64,000 nt of DNA. It comes from Dyella_A sp035685805. Lineage in GTDB: Bacteria > Pseudomonadota > Gammaproteobacteria > Xanthomonadales > Rhodanobacteraceae. This document shows positions 1 through 8,799 of this stretch, piece by piece. The position numbers and the translations under genes are program-made. Numbering within the stretch: position 1 is the stretch's first letter; each line of letters opens with the position of its first letter. The notes beneath the pieces were generated by a model. The model saw only the letters and a list, made by a program, of their open reading frames with translations, was not told where the DNA came from and ran no database searches. The stretch covers positions 1 through 64,000 of the forward strand of contig NZ_DASSAB010000028.1 of assembly GCF_035685805.1 (NCBI RefSeq). The letters run 5' to 3'.

Positions 1-391
1 CGCGCTGTTGAAGGAGTCGTTGGTGCGGCCGACGCTGCTCGAGATCTTCGTGGCGGACATCTCGGCGACGAATGAGCTGTCGAACGTCAAGCAGGTGACG
101 AAGCTCGGGAAGGCGTCGTTCGCGCCGTTCATTCAGCCCGACAACAAGCACATCGTGTTCGCGTCGAACGTCGACGATCCGAAGGGGCGCGCGTTCGACG
201 TCTACCGCGTCGAGATCGATCCGAAGACGAACGAGCCGAAGGCGGGTGCGCCGGAGCGCATCACGACGAATCCCTCGTTCGACGGCTTCCCGATGTTCTC
301 GCCCGACGGCAAGAAGATCGTGTTCGCGTCGAATCGGAACGGCGCCGTCGAGGGCGAGACCAACGTGTTCATCGCCGACTGGGTGGAGTGA
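1..391 (+). CDS. PD40/TolB-like beta-propeller protein, C-terminal part
   Basis: The reading frame is open to the left edge, so only the C-terminal ~130 residues are present. Two blade signatures of the WD40-like PD40 (TolB-type) repeat are visible: PFIQPDNKHIVFASN near residue 41 of the visible part and PMFSPDGKKIVFASN near its end. Such propellers are usually exported and bind protein or peptide; nothing here identifies a ligand. The stop lies 3 nt before the next start codon and the GGAG of the last codons can serve as its ribosome site, so the two genes look co-translated. Thr is mostly ACG and Ser mostly TCG, unlike the window from about 1.4 kb onward. Confidence 0.75.
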   Translation, partial: ALLKESLVRPTLLEIFVADISATNELSNVKQVTKLGKASFAPFIQPDNKHIVFASNVDDPKGRAFDVYRVEIDPKTNEPKAGAPERITTNPSFDGFPMFSPDGKKIVFASNRNGAVEGETNVFIADWVE

Positions 392-394
392 CCG

Positions 395-2233
395 ATGCTC
401 GGATCCGCCGCGCTCTCCGTCGCCGCCGCCGTCGCCTCACTCGCGAGCGGGTCCACCGTCAACGTCGACGTCGACGCTTCGGAGATCTCGCGACGGATCG
501 TGCACGCGAAGGTGTCGTTGCCCGCGAAGACGGGGCCGATGACGTTCACGTACCCGAAGTGGATCCCCGGGGACCACAGCCCCGACGGCACCATCGCCGG
601 CGTCGTCAACATGCGCATCACGGCCGGCAAAGAGACGGTGGCGTGGACGCGTGATCCGGTGGAGATGTTCGCGTTCCACGTCGACGTTCCGCCGAAGGCC
701 ACATCGATCGAGATCGCGTTCGACTTCGTCACGCCTTCCGACGGCGGCACGTTGTCGGGCAGCAACATGGGGACGGAGAACGTCGGCGTCATCAACTTCA
801 ACCAGCTCGTGTTCGTGCCGGAGAACGCGAAGTCCGACGACGTCACCGTGAAGGCGCGCTTGACCGTCCCGAAGGGTTGGGGCGCGGGCACGGCGCTTCC
901 GGGGACGCGCAAGGGCGACGTGTTCGACTTCGACGCCGCCTCCCTCACGACGTTCGTCGACTCGCCCGTGAACATGGGCCGGCACTTCAAGCGCTTCGTG
1001 CTCGACGACAAGCACGCGGTCTCCGTTGCGGCGGAGTCGGAGGCGGCGCTCGACGTGCCCACCGACGTCGTCACCGAGTGGCGTCAGCTCGTCGCCGAGG
1101 CAGGCGCGCTCTTCGGGGGCGCGCGTCATTACCGCCGCTATGAGTTTCTCGTGACGCTGTCGGACCACGTCGACTTCTTCGGTCTCGAGCATCATGAGTC
1201 GAGCGACAACCGTTTTGCAGAGCGCGGGCTCATCGACGACGACAAGCGCGCCTACTACGCGTCGTTGTTGCCGCACGAGTACGCGCACTCGTGGAACGGC
1301 AAGTTCCGTCGCCCGGCCGACCTGTGGACGCCAACCTTCGACATGCCCATGCAGGACGACCTGCTGTGGGTGTACGAAGGCCTCACCGACTACTGGTGCG
1401 GTGTGCTGACGGCTCGCGCCGGCTTGTGGGATGCCTCGCAGTACCGCGATTCGCTGGCCTCGATCGCCGCCGCGATGGCGCATCGCAGCGGTCGCGCCTG
1501 GCGCTCGCTGCAGGACACCGCCGATGCGGCGCCGCTGACCTACTTCGGCGGCGGCGGCTGGATCAGCTTCCGCCGCGGCACCGACTTCTATCCCGAAGGC
1601 CAGCTGCTGTGGCTGGACGTGGATACGCGCATCCGCGAGCTCAGCGGCAACAAGCGCTCGCTGGATGATTTCGCGCGGGCGTTCTACGGCATGGACAACG
1701 GCAGCTACGTCACCAAGACGTACACCTTCGACGACGTGGTGAACACGCTCAACCAGGTGCAGGCCAGCGACTGGGCCACCTTCCTGCATGACCGGCTCGA
1801 CTACACCGGCAGCGAGCTGCCCGAGCACGGCATCGAGCGCGGCGGCTGGAAGCTGGTGTACACCGATACGCCCAACGCGATGGACAAGGCGATGGAGAAG
1901 GTGCGCCACGGCGTGAACCTGGCCTACTCGCTGGGCCTGTCCGCTGGCAGCAACGGCAATATCTACGACGTGCAGTGGGACGGTCCGGCGTTCAAGGCCG
2001 GGCTGGTGCCGGGGCTCGTCATCGTCGCCGTCAACAGCAAGGACTACTCGCCCGACGTGCTCAAGGACGCGGTCACTGCCGCCAAGGCGGGCGCGCCGAT
2101 CGAGCTGCTGGTGAAGAACGACGAGCTCTACAGCACCTACCGCATCGACTATCACGACGGCCTCAAGTACCCGCACCTGGTGCGCGCCAAGGGCAGCGAC
2201 CTGCTCGGCGACATCGCCACCGCACGCAAGTGA
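395..2233 (+). CDS. M61 glycyl-aminopeptidase family metallopeptidase (possibly chimeric)
   Basis: This 612-aa protein has an M61 layout: a short signal-like N-terminus, a beta-rich N-terminal domain, a zinc peptidase domain and a C-terminal PDZ-like domain (~515-600). The zinc motif HEYAH is at residues 294-298, and the third ligand Glu is in WVYEG at about 328. Family members cleave N-terminal Gly/Ala-type residues and usually act in the periplasm. Codon use changes inside the gene: to about base 1270 it prefers ACG, TCG and TTG, and after about 1400 it prefers ACC, AGC and CTG like the rest of the window. The change sits at the conserved zinc-site coding stretch, so the gene may be an assembly chimera or a recombinant. 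The frame is intact across it. Confidence 0.85.
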   Translation: MLGSAALSVAAAVASLASGSTVNVDVDASEISRRIVHAKVSLPAKTGPMTFTYPKWIPGDHSPDGTIAGVVNMRITAGKETVAWTRDPVEMFAFHVDVPPKATSIEIAFDFVTPSDGGTLSGSNMGTENVGVINFNQLVFVPENAKSDDVTVKARLTVPKGWGAGTALPGTRKGDVFDFDAASLTTFVDSPVNMGRHFKRFVLDDKHAVSVAAESEAALDVPTDVVTEWRQLVAEAGALFGGARHYRRYEFLVTLSDHVDFFGLEHHESSDNRFAERGLIDDDKRAYYASLLPHEYAHSWNGKFRRPADLWTPTFDMPMQDDLLWVYEGLTDYWCGVLTARAGLWDASQYRDSLASIAAAMAHRSGRAWRSLQDTADAAPLTYFGGGGWISFRRGTDFYPEGQLLWLDVDTRIRELSGNKRSLDDFARAFYGMDNGSYVTKTYTFDDVVNTLNQVQASDWATFLHDRLDYTGSELPEHGIERGGWKLVYTDTPNAMDKAMEKVRHGVNLAYSLGLSAGSNGNIYDVQWDGPAFKAGLVPGLVIVAVNSKDYSPDVLKDAVTAAKAGAPIELLVKNDELYSTYRIDYHDGLKYPHLVRAKGSDLLGDIATARK

Positions 2234-2300
2234 TTCCCGAGGGCCGGCACCTCGCGCGCCGGCCGTTCCACCCCGACCCCAGCATCGAGGAGATGCCAAT

Positions 2301-4205
2301 TTGAAAACCACCGTTCTCGCCACCGCCCTGCTTGCCGCCGGCCTTGGCCTGCTGGCCGCGCCCGTCCATGCCGATGACGTGCCGCCCGTGCAGGACACGC
2401 CGTACGCGCCCGGCACGCTGAAGATCCACGTCGACGCCACCGATGTCGCGCACCGCATTTTCCGTGTGCACGAGACGATTCCCGCGGCCGCCGGCCCGCT
2501 CACGCTGCTGTATCCGCAGTGGATCCCCGGTCACCACTCGCCGACCGGCCCGATCGACAAGTTCGCCGGCCTCACCGTCAAGGCCAACGGCAAGACGCTG
2601 GAGTGGACGCGTGATCCGCTCAACGTCTACGCCTTCCACGTGAACGTGCCCGAGGGCGCCAGCGCGGTCGACGTCGACTTCCAGTTTCTCAGCGCGCAGG
2701 AGCGCAGCCAGGGCCGCGTGATGATGACGCCGGAGATGCTCAGCCTGCAGTGGGATACCGTCTCGGTGTACCCGGCCGGCCACAACATCCGCATGATCGA
2801 CGCCGACGCCAGCGTCACCCTGCCGGCCGGCTGGGAAGCCGCCACCGCGCTGGAACTCGAGTCCAAGAACGGCAACACGCTCGACTACAAGACCATCAGC
2901 TACAACGCGCTGATCGACTCGCCGATGCTCGCCGGCAAATACCACAAGCAGATCGACCTGGACCCGGGCGCCAAGGTGCCGGTGCACATGGACCTGTTCG
3001 CCGACGCGCCGAAGTACCTCGAGGCCACGCCCGAGCAGATCAAGCCGCACCGCGAGCTGATCCAGCAGATGTACAAGCTCTACGGCGCGCATCACTACGG
3101 CCACTACACCTTCCTCACCTCGCTCAGTGACAAGCTCGGCGGCATCGGCCTGGAGCACCACCAGTCCAGCGAGGACGGCGTCTCGGCCGACTACTTCACC
3201 GAGTGGAAGAAGAACGCGCTGTCGCGCGACCTGTTCTCGCACGAGTACAACCACTCCTGGGACGGCAAGTACCGCCGCGGCGCCGACCTCACCACGCCCA
3301 ACTTCAACGTGCCGATGAGCAACACGTTGCTGTGGGTGTACGAGGGCCAGACCCAGTTCTGGGGCATGGTCATGGCCGCCCGCGCCGACCTGTGGACCGA
3401 CGAGCAGGCCCGCGACATGTTCGCCTACGCCGCCGCCACCTACGACAAGGGCCGCCCGGGCCTGGCCAGCTGGCGCAACGTGCAGGACACCACCAACGAT
3501 CCGACCATCGCCCAGCGCGCGCCGCTGCCGTACCGCAACTACCAGGCCAGCGAGGACTACTACGTCGCCGGCGCGATGATCTGGCTGGACGTGGACGCCA
3601 AGCTGCGTGAGCTCAGCGGCGGCAAGAACACCATCGACGACTTCGCCAAGGCCTTCTTCGGCATGAACAACGGCGATTGGAAGGTCAACACCTACACCTT
3701 CGAGGACGTGGTCAGCACGCTCAACAACATCAAGCCGTTCGACTGGGCCAGCTTCCTGCGCACCCGCCTGGACGGCCACGGCCCGCTGATCGGCGGCATC
3801 GCCGAGCACGGCTGGAAGCTCACCTACACCGACAAGCCCTCCGACGCGGTCAAGGCGATCGAAGCACGCCGCGGCAACGCCGACCTCACCTACTCGCTGG
3901 GCCTGTCGGTCGGCAAGGACGGCGGCATCAACGACGTGCTGTGGGATGGCCCCGCGTTCAAGGCCGGCGTCGGCCCCTCGATGAAGGTGGTGGCGGTCAA
4001 CGGCACCGAGTACTCCGCCGACGCGCTCAAGGACGCCGTCACCGACGCGGCCAAGGACAAGAGCAAGCCGGTCGAGCTGCTGCTGAAAGGCTTCGACAGC
4101 TACAAGACCGTGCGCATCGACTACCACGACGGCCTGAAGTACCCGCACCTGGAGCGCATCGCCAGCAAGCCGGACACCTTGAGCAAGCTGCTCAAAGCAC
4201 GCTGA
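2301..4205 (+). CDS. M61 family metallopeptidase, second copy
   Basis: A 634-aa exported protease with a clear signal peptide (MKTTVLATALLAAG..., cleavage near VHA-DD at ~24). The zinc motif is HEYNH at 314-318 and the third ligand Glu is at about 348 in WVYEGQTQF. A PDZ-like C-terminal domain follows (~530-625). It is a paralogue of the preceding gene and aligns with it throughout, including the WDGPAFKAG segment of the PDZ region. The start follows a GGAG ribosome site. Expected role: periplasmic aminopeptidase acting on small-residue N-termini, in a peptide-scavenging organism that also encodes a DPP-IV type enzyme nearby. Codon use is uniform and typical of the window. Confidence 0.93.
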   Translation: MKTTVLATALLAAGLGLLAAPVHADDVPPVQDTPYAPGTLKIHVDATDVAHRIFRVHETIPAAAGPLTLLYPQWIPGHHSPTGPIDKFAGLTVKANGKTLEWTRDPLNVYAFHVNVPEGASAVDVDFQFLSAQERSQGRVMMTPEMLSLQWDTVSVYPAGHNIRMIDADASVTLPAGWEAATALELESKNGNTLDYKTISYNALIDSPMLAGKYHKQIDLDPGAKVPVHMDLFADAPKYLEATPEQIKPHRELIQQMYKLYGAHHYGHYTFLTSLSDKLGGIGLEHHQSSEDGVSADYFTEWKKNALSRDLFSHEYNHSWDGKYRRGADLTTPNFNVPMSNTLLWVYEGQTQFWGMVMAARADLWTDEQARDMFAYAAATYDKGRPGLASWRNVQDTTNDPTIAQRAPLPYRNYQASEDYYVAGAMIWLDVDAKLRELSGGKNTIDDFAKAFFGMNNGDWKVNTYTFEDVVSTLNNIKPFDWASFLRTRLDGHGPLIGGIAEHGWKLTYTDKPSDAVKAIEARRGNADLTYSLGLSVGKDGGINDVLWDGPAFKAGVGPSMKVVAVNGTEYSADALKDAVTDAAKDKSKPVELLLKGFDSYKTVRIDYHDGLKYPHLERIASKPDTLSKLLKAR

Positions 4206-4225
4206 GAGGCCGGCACGCCGCACGC

Positions 4226-4248
4226 CCTCTCCCCGTCGGGGAGAGGGT
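4226..4248. repeat. 10-bp perfect hairpin downstream of the M61 gene
   Basis: Arms CCCTCTCCCC and GGGGAGAGGG with a 3-nt loop, followed by TCGGGGTGAGGCG. This motif looks like the dispersed GC-rich intergenic repeat common in xanthomonads and pseudomonads. It has no T-tract, so it is a stable 3' end or REP-like element rather than a classic terminator. Confidence 0.6.
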
Positions 4249-4397
4249 CGGGGTGAGGCGCGGAGCAGGGCGGGATTCACGGCCCTGCCTGCGCGTGACC
4301 CGCGGCACCTTCGCCGCCCGATCCTTTCGCAACTTCGCTATACTGCGCGTCCGCCGCACCCGGACACCGTCCGCACCGCGGCGAGCCGCAACACCAT

Positions 4398-4474
4398 GCG
4401 CCCGTAGCTCAGCCGGATAGAGTAGTGGCTTCCGAAGCCATTGGTCGGGGGTTCGAATCCCTCCGGGCGCACCA
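4398..4474 (+). tRNA. tRNA-Arg (anticodon CCG)
   Basis: 77 nt including an encoded CCA. The acceptor stem GCGCCCG pairs with CGGGCGC. The D stem is GCTC/GAGT, the anticodon stem GTGGC/GCCAT encloses the loop TTCCGAA (anticodon CCG), and the T arm is GGGGG-TTCGAAT-CCCTC. It reads CGG arginine codons. It lies 155 bp before a large, atypical helicase gene, the usual position of an integrated island, but no integrase or direct repeat of its 3' end was found. Confidence 0.96.
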
Positions 4475-4629
4475 TTTCCTCATTGCACTCCACCGCCTGC
4501 GACCGGCTCGCGCTCAGTATGCGCAAAGCACGGGACGCACAATTTATGGCGGTGGGCAGCCCCTGACGTCTCCGATAATCTCGACGGCGGTATGCGCGTA
4601 GAAGCGCTGGTTCAGAAGGGGCATCGCCT

Positions 4630-7600
4630 GTGGCAGATCTGCTACCGGGTCTTTACGAACAGCTGGTAACGCTTGGATTAGCCGAGCGTTTGCAAGCTGT
4701 GGGTTCAAGTCGGGTGGTGGACTGCGGCGCGCTACACGATGACGAAGCCGCCGATCGTATTGCGCTCTATCTTGGCCGCTTGCTGCGCCAGGCAGTAGAG
4801 GCCTTGCCCGCTCGGCAGCGGGCGAGTCTTGGTATTGCTTTGGCGCGTGACGTGGTCGAGCTGCTCGAAGGCAGGCCGGCGAGTGGGGTCGATGCTTCGG
4901 ATCGGCCGTTAGAAGCCGCCAAAGTGCTGCGAGCCTTGCTCGCCCTGCGCCCGGATGGTCAGCCCGCCGCGGTGGTGCTACCGGCAACGCCGCTGCTTGA
5001 TACCACGCTGCTGACCAACGCTCCTGGCGAGCCTCGCGTCGGCTACCAGTTGGCGACGGAGATTCCCTCGGCAGACCGCATCGACGTGCTCATGGCCTTC
5101 GTGCGCCAGACCGGCATCCGCCCGATGCTCGATCTACTGCGCCGCCACTGCGAGCAGGGCCGGCACCTGCGCCTGCTCACCACCACTTATACCGGCTCCA
5201 CTGAGCTGGCTGCGCTGCAGGCGCTCAAGGAGCTCGGTGCCGATATCCGTGTCTCGTACGACATCACCAGCACCAGGCTGCACGCCAAGGCGTGGCTGTT
5301 CCATCGCGCATCGGGCTACGACACGGCGTATATCGGCTCGTCCAATCTGACCCAGTCGGCCCAGGTTACGGGGCTGGAATGGAACGTGCGCGTGGCCGGC
5401 GCACGCAATCCCGACGTGATCGACAAGTTTGCGGCGGTGTTCGAAAGTTATTGGTGCCACGACGACTTTCGCTTGTTCGACGCAGATGAGTTTCGTGAGC
5501 TGACCCGTGCCAGCGCGCCCAACGGGCCGACCTACTATCTGAGCCCACTGGAGCTTCGCCCCGAGCCGTTTCAATCGCGACTGCTGGAGTTGGTGGCGCT
5601 CTCGCGCCTGCGCGGTTGGCATCGCAACCTGCTGGTTGCTGCCACCGGAACTGGCAAGACAGTCATGGCGGCACTTGACTACCAGCGATTGCGCGCACAG
5701 CTCCCGCGCGCCCGCCTTCTGTTTGTGGCGCACCGCAAGGAGATCCTTGCGCAGAGCCTCGCTACCTTCCGGCAGGCGCAGCGCGACGGAGCTTTTGGCG
5801 AGTTGTGGGTGGATGGCCAACGACCAACGCGTTTCGAGCACGTTTTCGCGTCGATTCAATCGCTCGCGGCGACTGGCCTGCGCGACCTGCCGCGCGATCA
5901 CTTCGACGTGGTGGTGATCGACGAATTCCATCGCGCCGCTGCCAGTACCTATACCGCTTTGCTCGAACACCTCATCCCGCGAGAACTGCTTGGCCTGACC
6001 GCCACGCCAGAGCGCGGCGACGGCGAGCCGATCCTGCAATGGTTCGGCCATCGCATCGCCGCCGAGCTGAGGCTGTGGGATGCGATCGATCAGCAGCGGC
6101 TTTGCCCTTTCGCGTACTACGGCATCAGCGATGGCACCGACCTCAGTCGCATCAGCTGGCGCCGCGGACGTGGCTACGACATGGGCGAACTGGAAAACCT
6201 GCTGACCGCCAATGATGTGCTGGCGCGGCTGGTGATCCAGCGCGTGCTCGATATCGCGCCCGACCCGGCGCACATGCGTGCCCTGGGCTTCTGTGTATCG
6301 GTGAGGCATGCGTATTTCATGGCCAGGCATTTTGCCGCAGCGGGCATCGCCGCGGCCGCCGTGACCGGCGACACGCCCATGCAGGAGCGCGAGCAGGCGC
6401 TGCGTGATCTGCAGAGCGGCGTGCTGCGGGTGGTGTTCACCGTCGATCTGTTCAACGAGGGGGTGGACATACCCAGTGTCGACACCTTGCTGTTGCTACG
6501 CCCGACCGACAGCGCAACCCTCTTTCTGCAGCAGCTGGGGCGCGGGCTGCGCCGGTGCGACGGCAAGAGCGTCTGCACCGTGTTGGATTTCGTAGGGAGG
6601 CATCGCAAGGAGTTCCAGTTTCGGCGCCGGCTCGGGGCCTTGCTAGGCGGGAGCCGGACGCATCTCATGCGCCAGGTGGAAGCAGGATTCCCGTACCTGC
6701 CCAGCGGCTGCCACATGCAGCTCGACGCCGTGGCAGCAGCCGAGGTGCTGAAAAACCTGCGTGAGAGCTTGCCCAATACCTTCCATGCGCGTGCGGCGGA
6801 ACTTCGCCGAGTGGCGGAAGACGGCGACCGTCCCACGCTGTCGCGCTTCATCGACACCTCAGGCATTCCACTGGAGGACATCTACGCAAACAGCCGTTGC
6901 TGGTCGGATCTGCTGGCTGAAGGTGGCGTTGCCACGCTGCCGCCGGGTCCTCATGAGCGCGTTTTGCGTCGCGCACTGGGCCGCCTGCTGCACATCGACG
7001 ACGACGAGCGTATTGCGACGTGGCGGCGCTGGACTGGCTTGACCACGCCGCCTATTCCGGCGGCGCTTGCGCTGCGAGAGCGCCGCCTGCTGCACATGTT
7101 GCTGGCGCAGTTGTCCGAGAGTCTCCCGCCCGGCCTGGCGGCGCTGGAAGACTTGCTCGATATGATGTGGCGGCATCCACAGGTACTAGCCGAGCTGGAT
7201 GAGTTGCTCGCCGTGCTGTCCCCCCGCATCAATCATCTTCAGCAGCCCCTGACCTGCCGGCCCGATGTGCCGCTGCAACTGCATGCGCGCTACACGCGAC
7301 TGGAAATGCTCGCGGCCTTGGGGCCTGCGCAAGTGGTGGGCGTGCCGACCTGGCGGGAGGGCGTGCGGTGGTTGCCCGAAGAGCGTGCCGACCTGTTCGC
7401 TTTCACGCTGGACAAGTCGGGCGAACGCTTCTCGCCTACAACGCGATACCGCGACTACGCCATCAGCCCCAGCGTCATTCACTGGGAAAGTCAGTCGACA
7501 ACCCGGGAAAGCAGCGAGACCGGGCTGCGCTATCAGCAGCACATCGACCGCGGCAGCGAGGTGCTGCTTTTCGCCCGCCTGCGGAATACGGACCGCGCAT

Positions 7601-7725
7601 TCTGGTTCCTCGGTCCCGCTCGCTATCTCTCGCACAAAGGCGAACGGCCAATGGCAATCCAGTGGCAACTAGCCGTGCCATTGCCGGGTGATCTTTATAC
7701 GCAATTCGCCGCAGCGGTCGCCTGA
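4630..7725 (+). CDS. PLD nuclease-SF2 helicase-DUF3427 protein (candidate defence gene)
   Basis: A 1031-aa protein starting at GTG after AGAAGGGG. The N-terminal third carries a phospholipase-D-like nuclease domain with H218-x-K220 and the GSSN segment. An SF2 helicase follows: Walker A ATGTGKT at 338-344, a DEFH motif II at 431-434, LTATPERGDG as motif III, and motif VI QLGRGLRR around 638-642. The C-terminus matches DUF3427. This architecture resembles type III restriction-like helicases and is found among anti-phage and mobile-element functions; that role is inference. It stands alone beside a tRNA gene, with no methylase or partner on either side. Its codon use is less GC-biased than its neighbours, suggesting transfer. 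Confidence 0.85.
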   Translation: MADLLPGLYEQLVTLGLAERLQAVGSSRVVDCGALHDDEAADRIALYLGRLLRQAVEALPARQRASLGIALARDVVELLEGRPASGVDASDRPLEAAKVLRALLALRPDGQPAAVVLPATPLLDTTLLTNAPGEPRVGYQLATEIPSADRIDVLMAFVRQTGIRPMLDLLRRHCEQGRHLRLLTTTYTGSTELAALQALKELGADIRVSYDITSTRLHAKAWLFHRASGYDTAYIGSSNLTQSAQVTGLEWNVRVAGARNPDVIDKFAAVFESYWCHDDFRLFDADEFRELTRASAPNGPTYYLSPLELRPEPFQSRLLELVALSRLRGWHRNLLVAATGTGKTVMAALDYQRLRAQLPRARLLFVAHRKEILAQSLATFRQAQRDGAFGELWVDGQRPTRFEHVFASIQSLAATGLRDLPRDHFDVVVIDEFHRAAASTYTALLEHLIPRELLGLTATPERGDGEPILQWFGHRIAAELRLWDAIDQQRLCPFAYYGISDGTDLSRISWRRGRGYDMGELENLLTANDVLARLVIQRVLDIAPDPAHMRALGFCVSVRHAYFMARHFAAAGIAAAAVTGDTPMQEREQALRDLQSGVLRVVFTVDLFNEGVDIPSVDTLLLLRPTDSATLFLQQLGRGLRRCDGKSVCTVLDFVGRHRKEFQFRRRLGALLGGSRTHLMRQVEAGFPYLPSGCHMQLDAVAAAEVLKNLRESLPNTFHARAAELRRVAEDGDRPTLSRFIDTSGIPLEDIYANSRCWSDLLAEGGVATLPPGPHERVLRRALGRLLHIDDDERIATWRRWTGLTTPPIPAALALRERRLLHMLLAQLSESLPPGLAALEDLLDMMWRHPQVLAELDELLAVLSPRINHLQQPLTCRPDVPLQLHARYTRLEMLAALGPAQVVGVPTWREGVRWLPEERADLFAFTLDKSGERFSPTTRYRDYAISPSVIHWESQSTTRESSETGLRYQQHIDRGSEVLLFARLRNTDRAFWFLGPARYLSHKGERPMAIQWQLAVPLPGDLYTQFAAAVA

Positions 7726-8047
7726 CGATAGTGCCCACTGGCGCGAACCCATGCTTCGCATGCGCGAGGCCCCTTCGTGGGCCCGTAGTGGGAAACGCAT
7801 GAGCCGAATAGGCAGTCCAATCGGCTCACATGCCGAGCCAAATGCCACGATTCGGCCCATCGACTTGCTCATGCAAATTCATCAGCCGGCGCAGGCACGG
7901 CTGAGCGATATGGCCGGCCATCGCCGATAGCGCGCAGGCGGAAAGCTAGCCCGGTGCACTGTGGCAGAACATCATCACCTGGTCGGCAATCGCGGGACGG
8001 GGCTGGCCCCCGTGTGCCTCTCGCTGGTGCGGCGCCTCATCGTGACC
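7726..8047. other. Intergenic region with no recognised gene
   Basis: About 320 bp between the helicase and the TRIC channel. Short open frames occur on both strands but none has a convincing ribosome site or family resemblance. No hairpin with a T-tract, integrase remnant or direct repeat of the tRNA 3' end was seen. Confidence 0.5.
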
Positions 8048-8716
8048 TCACGGGCGACGCGATTTGTCTTCAGCTCCGGCGATGCGCGCGCTCGCGGCAG
8101 TCGGCAGATGCCAGCCACGCCTCACCGCCAGCATGCGCAGGACGAAGCACGCCGCGGCACCAACACTCATGACTGCGACGGTGGACAGACCAAGCGCGGC
8201 GCCTGACACGACGATGACCGCGCCGACCAGCGCCGCCACGGCGTACAGGTCGGCGCGCAGCACCATGGGCACGTCGGCCAGCAGCAGGTCGCGCATCATG
8301 CCGCCGCCGATACCGGTCAGCATGCCGAGCAGGGCGGCCATCACCGGGTGCAGTCCGAACGCGAGGGCCTTGTGTGCGCCGGTGACGGTGAACAGCGCCA
8401 GGCCGGCGGCGTCGAACATGCGTACCGGGTAATGCAGACGCTCGATGAGGTGTGCCCAGCGAAACGTGACCACGCCGGCGGCCATGGCCACGGCGAGATA
8501 GCGCCAGTCGCTGACCGCCACCGGGGGCACCGCGCCAATCAGCAGGTCGCGCGCGATGCCGCCGGCATTGGCGGCGGCGAATGCCAGCACGAGCACGCCG
8601 AACAGATCGAGCTGGCGTCGGGTGGCCGCCAGCGCGCCGCTGAGCGCGAACACGAACGTGCCGGCGAGGTTGGCGATCATCAGGACCAGCTGGTGGGTCT
8701 GCATGGGCATGTCCAC
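8048..8716 (-). CDS. TRIC cation channel family membrane protein (UPF0126)
   Basis: 222 aa with about seven hydrophobic segments arranged as two related halves. Each half carries the family glycine/Arg-Asp motif: GGIARDLLIG near residue 54 and GGGMMRDLLL near residue 137. Prokaryotic TRIC proteins are homotrimeric monovalent cation channels of the inner membrane, and this is the YadS/YicG type. The longest frame starts at GTG; ATG codons two and four residues in are equally plausible. It lies 83 bp downstream of pyrC on the same strand and may be read through from it. The last ~20 residues are charged and less conserved. Confidence 0.9.
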   Translation of the reverse strand: MDMPMQTHQLVLMIANLAGTFVFALSGALAATRRQLDLFGVLVLAFAAANAGGIARDLLIGAVPPVAVSDWRYLAVAMAAGVVTFRWAHLIERLHYPVRMFDAAGLALFTVTGAHKALAFGLHPVMAALLGMLTGIGGGMMRDLLLADVPMVLRADLYAVAALVGAVIVVSGAALGLSTVAVMSVGAAACFVLRMLAVRRGWHLPTAASARIAGAEDKSRRP

Positions 8717-8799
8717 GGGAGTGGCTGGTGGATCGGTGCGCCGTCGGTCGTGGGCCTACCGCGGGCGCAGCGGTCGCGAACCGCGGCGGCCATGACCGG

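Noticed and set aside
437..2503. Long minus-strand frames opposite the M61 genes and opposite other GC-rich genes
   Set aside because: They are antisense shadows produced by high GC third positions: no family motifs, no ribosome sites, and the opposite strand holds clear genes.
4226..4248. CRISPR or repeat array
   Set aside because: Only one copy of this hairpin was noticed in the window, and no spaced repeats were seen anywhere.
4475..4629. Attachment site or integrase after tRNA-Arg
   Set aside because: No second copy of the tRNA 3' end and no integrase frame was found within the next 4 kb.
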